22,495 nucleotides of DNA from assembly GCA_900540985.1 (NCBI GenBank), contig UQIC01000035.1:1-22495 (forward strand), written 5' to 3'. This document shows positions 7,244 through 14,514 of this stretch, piece after piece; position 1 is the first letter of the stretch, and each line of letters opens with the position of its first letter. The translations under genes and the position numbers were made by a program. The notes under the pieces are model-generated. The model did not search any database. It was not told the origin of the DNA and saw nothing but the letters and a program-made list of their open reading frames with translations. The stretch comes from an uncultured Collinsella sp. (GTDB taxonomy: Bacteria > Actinomycetota > Coriobacteriia > Coriobacteriales > Coriobacteriaceae).

Positions 7244-7342
7244 GATTCGTCAAGCTTTTGGTCAGCATTTGGTTGGAATGCGCATGAAACGTCGTGCGAG
7301 TATGGGCATATGTGGAGGTCATGAGGTTGTAGCTGCAAATTA

Positions 7343-7371
7343 TTGCAGCCTAGGAGGTTGAAAGATATTAT
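7343..7371 (+). promoter_or_regulatory. Candidate promoter of the rpsF operon
   Basis: TTGCAG (7343-7348) and TATTAT (7366-7371) have a 17-bp spacer. The -10 box matches at five of six positions, the -35 only at its TTG. The -35 overlaps a perfect 7-bp inverted repeat (7332-7349). The transcript would start near 7378, leaving a leader of about 65 nt. Confidence 0.5.
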
Positions 7372-7387
7372 TACCAAGTCTTTTCCT

Positions 7388-7416
7388 GCTTCAGGCGCAC
7401 CTTCACGACCTGAAGC
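7388..7416 (+). promoter_or_regulatory. Leader hairpin of rpsF, candidate S6:S18 autoregulatory site
   Basis: GCTTCAGG and CCTGAAGC form a perfect 8-bp stem around a 13-nt loop (CGCACCTTCACGA), ending 16 bases before the AGAGGAGG binding site. Many bacteria carry an RNA structure here that binds the S6:S18 pair for feedback. I see the hairpin and its position, but I cannot confirm the conserved motif. Confidence 0.35.
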
Positions 7417-7442
7417 CACATTTGCCCAGAGGAGGTGACAAT

Positions 7443-7736
7443 ATGAAGGCTTATGAACTGCTGTTCTTTGTTGACCCGTCGCTCGACCCCGAGACTCGTC
7501 TCGCTGTTATGAAGCGTATCGATACCACGATCGCTGAGGGCGCTGGCAAGGTCGACTCCGTTGACGAGTGGGGCAAGCGCAAGCTCGCCTACGAGATCAA
7601 CGATCTCACCGATGGTGACTACACCCTCATCAACTTCCACGCAGATCCTACCCAGATCGCCGAGCTTGATCGCGTCCTGCGCATCACCGACGCTGTGGTT
7701 CGCCACATGATCGTCCGCCGCGACGACCAGGAGTAA
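7443..7736 (+). CDS. rpsF: Small ribosomal subunit protein S6
   Basis: 97 residues, the normal length for bS6, which binds 16S rRNA with S18 on the platform of the small subunit. The family pattern is clear: MKAYELLFFVDPSLD at the start, a helix with VMKRIDTTI, the conserved WGKRKLAYEI (residues about 40-49), GDYTLINFHAD and a C-terminal LRITDAVVRHMIVRRDD. The ATG at 7443 follows a perfect AGGAGGTG by five bases. It is first in the S6-SSB-S18-L9 operon, 48 bp before ssb. Confidence 0.98.
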   Translation: MKAYELLFFVDPSLDPETRLAVMKRIDTTIAEGAGKVDSVDEWGKRKLAYEINDLTDGDYTLINFHADPTQIAELDRVLRITDAVVRHMIVRRDDQE

Positions 7737-7784
7737 GACTGTCGTTTTGGACTGGGCTTGTGCCCCAAGAGGAAGTAGTGAGTT

Positions 7785-8237
7785 ATGAGCATCAATCGAG
7801 TGAACATCACCGGTAACCTCACCCGCGATCCCGAGCTGCGCGCCACCGCCGGCGGAACCCAGGTTCTGTCCTTTGGCGTCGCCGTGAACGATCGTCGCCG
7901 CAACGCGCAGACTGGCGAGTGGGAGGACTATCCCAACTTTGTCGACTGCACCATGTTTGGCACCCGCGCCGAGGCCGTGAGCCGTTTCCTGGCAAAGGGA
8001 AACAAGGTCGCGATCGAGGGCAAGCTGCGCTACAGCTCTTGGGAGCGCGACGGCCAGCGCCGGAGCAAGCTTGAGGTCATCGTCGATGAGATCGAGTTTA
8101 TGAGCTCCCGTGGTGGCCAGGGTGGCTACGATCAGGGCGGTTACGCCCCCGCAGCTCCCGCGCCCGCAGCACGTCCTGCCGCATCGGTGGCTACGCCGCC
8201 CGCGGTCGACGTCTACGATGAGGACATCCCGTTCTAA
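7785..8237 (+). CDS. ssb: Single-stranded DNA-binding protein
   Basis: 150 residues. The OB fold (about 1-108) starts SINRVNITGNLTRDPELRAT and includes VNDRRRN and the EGKLRYSSWERDGQRRSKLEVI strand region. A Gly/Gln/Pro/Ala-rich flexible linker follows (GGQGGYDQGG, then alanine-proline repeats), and the protein ends in DEDIPF, the acidic tip that recruits repair and replication partners. SSB coats single-stranded DNA as a tetramer. The ribosome binding site (GAGGAAGT) is somewhat far from the ATG, but no better start exists. It sits between rpsF and rpsR, an arrangement common in many bacteria. Confidence 0.97.
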   Translation: MSINRVNITGNLTRDPELRATAGGTQVLSFGVAVNDRRRNAQTGEWEDYPNFVDCTMFGTRAEAVSRFLAKGNKVAIEGKLRYSSWERDGQRRSKLEVIVDEIEFMSSRGGQGGYDQGGYAPAAPAPAARPAASVATPPAVDVYDEDIPF

Positions 8238-8264
8238 GGGTTGTTCACCTATTTTTGAGTGAGA

Positions 8265-8290
8265 GGCGGCTTCGGTTCGCCGAAGTTGCC
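8265..8290 (+). promoter_or_regulatory. Hairpin between ssb and rpsR
   Basis: GGCGGCTTCGG and CCGAAGTTGCC pair over 11 positions (two G-U) with a TTCG tetraloop, ending seven bases before the AAAGG site of rpsR. No T tract follows, so it is not a terminator. It may stabilise the mRNA, be a processing site, or be a feedback site for S18. Confidence 0.5.
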
Positions 8291-8309
8291 AAACGAAAGG
8301 TATTTTGAC

Positions 8310-8576
8310 ATGGCTAATGATTTTTCTGCACGTCAGCCGCGTCGTAAGTACTGCCAGTTCTGCAAGGAGAACACTGAGTTCATCGACTATAAGGACACTC
8401 AGCTTCTCCGTAAGTACATGACCGACCGTGGCAAGATCAAGCCCCGTCGCGTCACTGGCGCTTGCACGCAGCATCAGCATGACATCGCCAACGCCATCAA
8501 GCGCGCCCGCGAGATGGCTCTCCTGCCGTACACCGTCCCCGTGGTTTCCTCTCGTGGCAACCGCGACCGCGGCTAA
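8310..8576 (+). CDS. rpsR: Small ribosomal subunit protein S18 (zinc-ribbon type)
   Basis: 88 residues. bS18 partners with S6 on the 30S platform. RKYCQFCKEN (CxxC) together with the later ACTQHQ supplies Cys/His ligands, so this is the zinc-binding form rather than the cysteine-free paralogue. The RNA-binding core (YKDTQLLRKYMTDRGKIKPR, then IKRAREMALLPY) is intact. I chose the ATG at 8310 because MANDFSARQPRRKYC matches the usual N-terminus and AAAGG is nine bases upstream; an earlier in-frame ATG at 8259 would add 17 residues that overlap the hairpin. It is 15 bp before rplI. Confidence 0.97.
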   Translation: MANDFSARQPRRKYCQFCKENTEFIDYKDTQLLRKYMTDRGKIKPRRVTGACTQHQHDIANAIKRAREMALLPYTVPVVSSRGNRDRG

Positions 8577-8591
8577 GAAGGGAGACGCATC

Positions 8592-9131
8592 ATGAAGGTT
8601 ATTCTTCTCGATGAGATCAAGGGCAAGGGCGGCGAGGGTGACGTCGTAGAGGTCGCTCAGGGTTACGCTGAGAACTTCCTGTTCCCCAAGAAGCTCGCTG
8701 TTGCCGCCACCAAGGGCAACCTCAAGCAGCTTGACGAGCGTCGCAACAACATCGCCAAGCGCGAGGCCGTCCGTCTGGCTACCGCCAACGAGACCAAGGC
8801 TGCCTTCGAGGGCAAGACGGTCACCGTTGACGTCAAGGTCGGCGACGAGGGCATCCTCTTTGGCTCCGTTACCGCCGCTATGATCGCTGACGCCATCAAG
8901 GCTCAGCTCGGTATGGACATCGACCGCAAGCGCGTCGAGCTCGGTAAGCCCATCAAGGTTGCCGGTGCCCACACCGTTGCCATCTCGCTGTACCGCGAGA
9001 TCAAGGCCGAGGTTGTCGTTCTCGTCGGCGTTACCGCCGAGGAGCTCGCTGCCGAGGCTGAGGTCGAGGAGGCCGCTGAGGTCGCCGAGGCCGAGACCGC
9101 CGAGGTCGAGACTGAGGCTGCTGCCGAGTAG
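8592..9131 (+). CDS. rplI: Large ribosomal subunit protein L9 with acidic C-terminal tail
   Basis: 179 residues against about 150 usual for bL9. The N-terminal rRNA-binding domain (MKVILLDEIKGKGGEGDVVEVAQGYAENFLFPKKLA) is canonical, with the conserved G-Y-A-N-F-L-P pattern. The long connecting helix (about 42-75) and C-terminal domain (LFGSVTAAMIADAI, VELGKPIKVAGAHTVAISLY) follow. From about residue 148 there is an extra Ala/Glu/Val-rich tail of some 30 residues, which is probably disordered or helical. L9 projects from the L1 side of the 50S subunit and helps keep the reading frame. The start follows AAGGGAG. It is the last gene of the operon before a strong terminator. Confidence 0.97.
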   Translation: MKVILLDEIKGKGGEGDVVEVAQGYAENFLFPKKLAVAATKGNLKQLDERRNNIAKREAVRLATANETKAAFEGKTVTVDVKVGDEGILFGSVTAAMIADAIKAQLGMDIDRKRVELGKPIKVAGAHTVAISLYREIKAEVVVLVGVTAEELAAEAEVEEAAEVAEAETAEVETEAAAE

Positions 9132-9163
9132 CATTTGCTGCAACGCAACAATCTTGTTCTAAG

Positions 9164-9202
9164 AAGGGCGCTCTGGGAAACCAGGGCGCCCTTTTGTTTT
9201 TT
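9164..9202 (+). terminator. Terminator of the rpsF-ssb-rpsR-rplI operon
   Basis: A 13-bp stem (AAGGGCGCTCTGG, loop GAAA, CCAGGGCGCCCTT with one G-U) is followed by TTGTTTTTT. The GAAA tetraloop and T tract make it strong. Confidence 0.94.
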
Positions 9203-9313
9203 GCGCTGAGTGAGTGTCATGGCGAACGTTGCGCCGAAGTCCTATATACAGGACCGTTCATCCGTTTGGTTCGGTGATGATTGGCGGCGCGCGGCGCGTT
9301 TTGGGACCATGGC

Positions 9314-9322
9314 TGATACTAT
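9314..9322 (+). promoter_or_regulatory. Extended -10 promoter of dnaB
   Basis: TGATACTAT is an extended -10 (TGn plus TACTAT) 33 bases before the dnaB start. No good -35 is seen, as is usual for this class. Upstream, GTCCT-ATATAC-AGGAC (9239-9254) is a short inverted repeat of unknown meaning. Confidence 0.5.
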
Positions 9323-9355
9323 GGATGCTCGCAAGCAATATGAATGAGGATGCTC

Positions 9356-10747
9356 ATGGCATATGACGATAGGGAGACCGGGCTGACGGTTGAGGACCGC
9401 GGCTCAAAGTTGGGTCTTCCCCAAAACCAAGATGCAGAGGCCAATGTACTGGCCGCTATGCTGCTATCGCCCGAGGTGGTCGAGGAGGCCCAGGTCGAGC
9501 TGCAGCCCGATGACTTCTACCGGCCCATTCATAAGACCATCTATACCGCGATGGTCGATATGTACAACAGCCGCATTCCCATCGACTCCATCTCGCTGAT
9601 CGATTACCTGCGAAGCATCAACAAGCTCGATGCCGTGGGCGGCGAGGCGTACATTTTGGAGCTGATGGGTCAGACCCTGTCGCTCGTCAACTGGCAGCAC
9701 CATGCCGCCATCGTTCGCCGCGATTCGATGCTGCGCGAGCTGATCGGCGCCACCAACGAGATCAACGCACTGGCATATAACGCCCCCACCGACACCAAAG
9801 AGGTTGTCGAGCTGGCCGAGAGCAAGCTGCTCAAGGTCACGGCACGCGAGGTCAAGTCGAGCTACAAGACGCTGACCGAGTTTATGGTCGAGGCCTATAA
9901 CGAGGCCGAGGAAGTGTGCCGGGCCGGTGGCCAGGCTGCGGGCGTGCCCACGGGCTTCCCGTCGCTCGACCGCATGCTCATGGGTTTTCGCGAAGGCCAG
10001 CTCATCATCATCGGTGCCCGTCCTGCCGTGGGTAAGACGTCGTTCGCTCTGAACCTGGCGCTCAACGCTGCCGCTGCTGGTTATACCGTCGGCTTCTTCT
10101 CGCTGGAGATGTCGGGCAAGGAAATTGCCCAGCGTCTGATTTGCGCCTATGCCATGATCTCGATCAGTGATTTCCGCATGGGCCGCATTAGCCCCGAGCA
10201 GTGGGCCAATATCAACGAGGCCACGCAGACCTTGTCCAAGCTGGATATTCTGATTGACGATACGCCCGGCACCACAGTGACCGAGATTCGCGCCAAGAGC
10301 CGCCGTATGCTCCATAACAAGGAGAAAGCCATCATCATCCTGGACTACCTGCAGCTGGTGAGTCCTCCGCCGGGACGCCGCTCCGAGAGCCGTACCGTCG
10401 AGGTTTCGGAGATGTCGCGTGGTCTGAAGATCATGGCCAAGGAGCTCAAGATTCCGCTCATCGCGTTGTCGCAGCTGTCACGTCAGGTCGAATCCCGTAC
10501 CGGCAAGCGCCCACAGCTTTCCGACCTTCGTGAATCGGGCTCCATCGAGCAGGACGCCGATATCGTTATGTTCTTGGACCGCTCCGCCGACGAGGCCGAG
10601 GCCTCGCGCGACGATCGACCCGACGAGGGCGTTACGCGTATCGTCGTGGCCAAGAACCGTTCGGGCCCGATCGGCGACGTCGATCTGATGTTCCTGCCGG
10701 CATCCACCAAGTTCTATGAGCTTGATGGGGCACATGCCGAGGAGTAG
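9356..10747 (+). CDS. dnaB: Replicative DNA helicase DnaB
   Basis: 463 residues, usual for DnaB, the hexameric helicase that unwinds DNA at the fork using ATP. The N-terminal domain starts at LPQNQDAEANVLAAML (about 20-35) and includes FYRPIHKTIY. The RecA-like domain has the Walker A GARPAVGKTSFALN (about 219-232), FSLEMS, the Walker B region IIILDYLQL, LSQLSRQVESR and the conserved DLRESGSIEQDAD. C-terminal TRIVVAKNRSGPIG carries the arginine finger. Three in-frame ATGs (9344, 9350, 9356) are close together; 9356 is best because GAGGA lies five bases upstream. No intein is present. It ends 93 bp before purA, whose promoter overlaps its stop codon. Confidence 0.98.
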   Translation: MAYDDRETGLTVEDRGSKLGLPQNQDAEANVLAAMLLSPEVVEEAQVELQPDDFYRPIHKTIYTAMVDMYNSRIPIDSISLIDYLRSINKLDAVGGEAYILELMGQTLSLVNWQHHAAIVRRDSMLRELIGATNEINALAYNAPTDTKEVVELAESKLLKVTAREVKSSYKTLTEFMVEAYNEAEEVCRAGGQAAGVPTGFPSLDRMLMGFREGQLIIIGARPAVGKTSFALNLALNAAAAGYTVGFFSLEMSGKEIAQRLICAYAMISISDFRMGRISPEQWANINEATQTLSKLDILIDDTPGTTVTEIRAKSRRMLHNKEKAIIILDYLQLVSPPPGRRSESRTVEVSEMSRGLKIMAKELKIPLIALSQLSRQVESRTGKRPQLSDLRESGSIEQDADIVMFLDRSADEAEASRDDRPDEGVTRIVVAKNRSGPIGDVDLMFLPASTKFYELDGAHAEE

Positions 10748-10774
10748 GACAGGCGCCCGTTGCACGGGTATACT
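10746..10774 (+). promoter_or_regulatory. Promoter of purA
   Basis: AGGACA (10746-10751), a 17-bp spacer and TATACT (10769-10774). The -35 overlaps the dnaB stop. No terminator is visible between dnaB and purA. Confidence 0.6.
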
Positions 10775-10840
10775 GGGAATGTTTTGTGCTTCTGCGTGCC
10801 GGCGTGGCGCGTAGACAGTCCATGAATGTAAGGAGTAAAC

Positions 10841-12127
10841 ATGCCGTCAACCGTTTTGGTCGGTGCCCAGTGGGGCGATGAGGGCAAAGGTAAGATTTGC
10901 GACCTGGTCGCCGGCGACTTCGATGCCGTCGTGCGCTACTCGGGAGGCAACAACGCCGGTCACACCATCGTCGTCAACGGCAAGAAGTACGGCCTGCACC
11001 AGGTGCCCTCCGGCATCATGTATTCCGACCACGTGTCGGTGATCGGTAACGGCTGCGTCGTCAACCCCAAGGTTGTCCTTGAGGAGATCGACATGTTCGA
11101 GGCCGACGGCATCACCACCAAGAATCTCAAGATCAGCGGCAACGCGCATGTCATCATGCCGTACCACATCGATCTGGATGGCGCCTTTGAGCAGAAGCTC
11201 GGCAAGAAGAACATCGGTACCACCAAGCGTGGCATCGGTCCGTGCTATCAGGACAAGATGGCCCGCATTGGCCTGCGCATGCAGGACATGCTGGACGAGG
11301 CGCTGTTCCGCGACAAGCTGGAGACCGCTCTCGCCCGCGTGAACCCCGAGCTCGAGCTCATCTACAACCTGCCCACCTACACCGTGGACCAGATTTGCGA
11401 CGAGTACCTGCCGATGGCCGAGCGCCTGCGTCCCTACATCACCGAGACGAGTCTGCTGCTCAACAACATGATCGATGAGGGCAAGGACCTGCTGTTTGAG
11501 GGCGCCCAGGCGACGCTGCTCGATATCGACCACGGCACCTATCCGTACGTGACGTCTTCCAACTGCACCGCCGGCGGCGCCATCACCGGCTCCGGCGTCG
11601 GTATGAAGAATGTTGACCGCGTGCTGGGCGTCATGAAAGCCTATATCACCCGCGTCGGTTCGGGCCCCATGCCCACCGAGCTTTCCTATGAGTCCGAGGC
11701 CGGCCACACGCTGACCGAGGAGGGCTACGAGTACGGCGTGACCACCGGTCGCCGTCGTCGCTGCGGCTGGTTTGACGGCCCCATCGCCAACTACGCCTCG
11801 CGCGTCAACGGCCTCACCGATATCGCCATGACCAAGCTCGACGTGCTTTCGGCCTTCGACACCATTAAGGTGTGCGTTGCCTATGACGTCGATGGCGAGC
11901 GTTACACGAGCGTGCCCGAGCACCAGGTGCGCTTTGAGCATGCCAAGCCCATCTACGAGGAACTTCCTGGCTGGAAGTGCGATATCACCGGCTGCCGCAG
12001 CTTTGAGGAGCTGCCGCAGGAGGCTCAGGACTACGTGGCGTTTATCGAGGATCTGGCACACACCCGCGTGACGTTCATTGGCGTTGGCGCTGGTCGCGAG
12101 CAGATCATCAATCGATTCTGGAAGTAA
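10841..12127 (+). CDS. purA: Adenylosuccinate synthase
   Basis: 428 residues, the usual length. It joins IMP and aspartate with GTP to give adenylosuccinate, the first step of IMP to AMP. Visible motifs: QWGDEGKGK near residue 10 (phosphate loop, catalytic Asp), NNAGHTIV (catalytic His), GTTKRGIGP (IMP loop), FEGAQATLLDIDHGTYPYVTSSN, TTGRRRRCGWFD and TKLDVLS (guanine recognition). All are intact. The ATG at 10841 follows AAGGAG with a seven-base gap. It is followed by a palindromic hairpin and then purD, which acts in the same pathway. Confidence 0.98.
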   Translation: MPSTVLVGAQWGDEGKGKICDLVAGDFDAVVRYSGGNNAGHTIVVNGKKYGLHQVPSGIMYSDHVSVIGNGCVVNPKVVLEEIDMFEADGITTKNLKISGNAHVIMPYHIDLDGAFEQKLGKKNIGTTKRGIGPCYQDKMARIGLRMQDMLDEALFRDKLETALARVNPELELIYNLPTYTVDQICDEYLPMAERLRPYITETSLLLNNMIDEGKDLLFEGAQATLLDIDHGTYPYVTSSNCTAGGAITGSGVGMKNVDRVLGVMKAYITRVGSGPMPTELSYESEAGHTLTEEGYEYGVTTGRRRRCGWFDGPIANYASRVNGLTDIAMTKLDVLSAFDTIKVCVAYDVDGERYTSVPEHQVRFEHAKPIYEELPGWKCDITGCRSFEELPQEAQDYVAFIEDLAHTRVTFIGVGAGREQIINRFWK

Positions 12128-12149
12128 TCGGGACTATTTGGTTATTGCG

Positions 12150-12191
12150 ATATACCCCTTTGCAGCCCGGACGGGCGGCCGAGGGGTATAT
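12150..12191 (+). terminator. Hairpin between purA and purD, probable terminator or attenuator
   Basis: ATATACCCCT (12150-12159) and AGGGGTATAT (12182-12191) form a perfect 10-bp stem; the loop contains a further GCCCG/CGGGC pairing. The following TTGCTTGC is a poor T tract, so termination would be partial. Confidence 0.55.
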
Positions 12192-12245
12192 TTGCTTGCA
12201 AAGGGCTCGCGCGGAGCGGGCCATTCATCCATAGAGGAGGCACCC

Positions 12246-13550
<1,305 letters not shown>

Positions 13551-13571
13551 AATCCGAGAGGAATGAGACGG

Positions 13572-14267
13572 ATGGACGAGAAGAACGAAGAGCTCGTGGA
13601 TGCGCAGATCGTCGAGGAGGACAGCCGCGTGTATGGGCACGCCGAGGGCGAGCCTGGTGGCGAGGTCGCTGACGAGCCGGCGCTGGTGCTGGGCGACGAC
13701 GACCCGCACGATGCCGAGCTGCACGAGAAAATTCTTTCGGAGGAGTGCGCCTGGAAGGGCAAGATCCTCGACGTCCACCGTCTTGAGGTTGAGCTGCCCA
13801 ACGGTCGCCGCAGCGCCCGCGATATCGTTCGCCATCCGGGTGCGGCGGCTGTTGTGGCACTGACCGAGAGCGGCAAGATCGTACTGGTGCGTCAGTACCG
13901 CACCGCCATCGACCGCGTGACGGTCGAGATTCCCGCCGGCAAGCTCGATCCAGGCGAGGACCCGCTCGATTGCGCCAAGCGCGAGCTGCATGAGGAGACG
14001 GGCTTTAGGGCTGGTCGCATTCGCTTTTTGACGTCGATTGTCACGTCCTGTGGCTTCTGTGACGAGATCATTCACATCTACCTGGCCACCAAGCTCGAGT
14101 TCGATGCACCCAACCCCGATGATGACGAGTTTGTCAACGTGGACCTCGTGCCGCTGCACGAGCTGATCGACGCCGTGCTCGACGGCAAGATCGAAGACGC
14201 CAAGACCGTCGTAGGCGCGCTTGCCTGCGACAGCATCGCACACCGCTTGGGTGGGGCCGATCTCTAG
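13572..14267 (+). CDS. NUDIX hydrolase, probable ADP-ribose pyrophosphatase
   Basis: 231 residues. The NUDIX box is perfect at 123-145 (GKLDPGEDPLDCAKRELHEETGF, pattern G-x5-E-x7-R-E-x2-E-E-x-G). The region before it, KIVLVRQYRTAIDRVTVEIPAGK, is typical of ADP-ribose pyrophosphatases, which split ADP-ribose into AMP and ribose 5-phosphate. The substrate is inferred. The first 50 residues are an unusual acidic extension (many Glu/Asp, DDDPHDAEL), not needed for the fold and probably disordered. I chose the ATG at 13572, nine bases after GAGAGGA; the ATG at 13563 abuts that site and would be too close. It follows purD by 21 bp, so it may recycle nucleotide sugars in the same operon. Confidence 0.93.
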   Translation: MDEKNEELVDAQIVEEDSRVYGHAEGEPGGEVADEPALVLGDDDPHDAELHEKILSEECAWKGKILDVHRLEVELPNGRRSARDIVRHPGAAAVVALTESGKIVLVRQYRTAIDRVTVEIPAGKLDPGEDPLDCAKRELHEETGFRAGRIRFLTSIVTSCGFCDEIIHIYLATKLEFDAPNPDDDEFVNVDLVPLHELIDAVLDGKIEDAKTVVGALACDSIAHRLGGADL

Positions 14268-14295
14268 GTTACGCGGTTTTACCAAACCGCGTAAC
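14268..14295. repeat. Perfect 12-bp hairpin after the NUDIX gene
   Basis: GTTACGCGGTTT and AAACCGCGTAAC pair perfectly around TACC, starting directly after the stop codon. There is no T tract, so it may not be a simple intrinsic terminator; it sits just before the long palindrome. Confidence 0.65.
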
Positions 14296-14420
14296 GAGCC
14301 GACGCTGCAAACGCCCCCAAGCGGCAATCTGCCTTTCAATCGTCGCTCGCGTACCGAAGTACGCGTCGCTCCTCTTTCAAGGCACCTTGCTCGCTTAGGG
14401 ACGTTTTCGCTGACGCTGCC
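14296..14420. repeat. Long imperfect palindromic element (about 100-120 nt)
   Basis: Nested arms pair around a GCGTAC-CGAA-GTACGC core (14349-14364): GCAATCTGCCTT (14324-14335) with AAGGCACCTTGC (14379-14390), and ACGCCCCCAAGC (14311-14322) with GCTTAGGGACGT (14393-14404), each 10 of 12. CGTCGCTC flanks the core as a direct repeat. The outermost parts (GACGCTGC) are only roughly complementary. It resembles a REP or MITE-type palindrome, with no coding content. Confidence 0.6.
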
Positions 14421-14466
14421 AGAACATCGGCGTTATGCTTGTTGGGACGCTTTGTTTTCAGCCTGA

Positions 14467-14479
14467 CCGGTTCAACCGG
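14467..14479. promoter_or_regulatory. 13-bp palindrome upstream of the ABC exporter
   Basis: CCGGTT-C-AACCGG is a perfect inverted repeat with a one-base centre, 35 bases before the ATG. It is a candidate repressor operator; no clear promoter was found next to it. Confidence 0.35.
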
Positions 14480-14514
14480 ATTTCTCACGCTATTTATTTA
14501 CCCCCGAGGACTGC

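Larger units (their letters stand above)
6983..7442. other. 460-base gene-free region upstream of the rpsF operon
   Basis: No protein frame here looks real; the short frames have poor composition and no ribosome binding sites. Visible content: an AT-rich start (6990-7010), a short inverted repeat GCTGTGG/CCACAGC (7146-7180), DnaA-box-like sites (7148-7156 and 7235-7243), a 7-bp hairpin GCTGCAA-ATTA-TTGCAGC (7332-7349), a promoter (7343-7371) and the S6 leader hairpin (7388-7416). I do not recognise a known structured RNA such as 4.5S, 6S or tmRNA. Confidence 0.6.

Noticed and set aside
7078..7419. 113-residue minus-strand frame and several short plus-strand frames in the gap before rpsF
   Set aside because: No ribosome binding sites, poor composition, and overlap with the rpsF promoter and leader.
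6983..7442. Possible origin of replication because of DnaA-box-like sites
   Set aside because: Only two convincing boxes, no AT-rich unwinding region next to them, and neither dnaA nor dnaN nearby.
7371..9143. Long open minus-strand frame opposite rpsF-ssb-rpsR-rplI
   Set aside because: It is the antisense shadow of highly codon-biased genes; low-complexity Leu/Asp/Gly/Val translation and no family motif.
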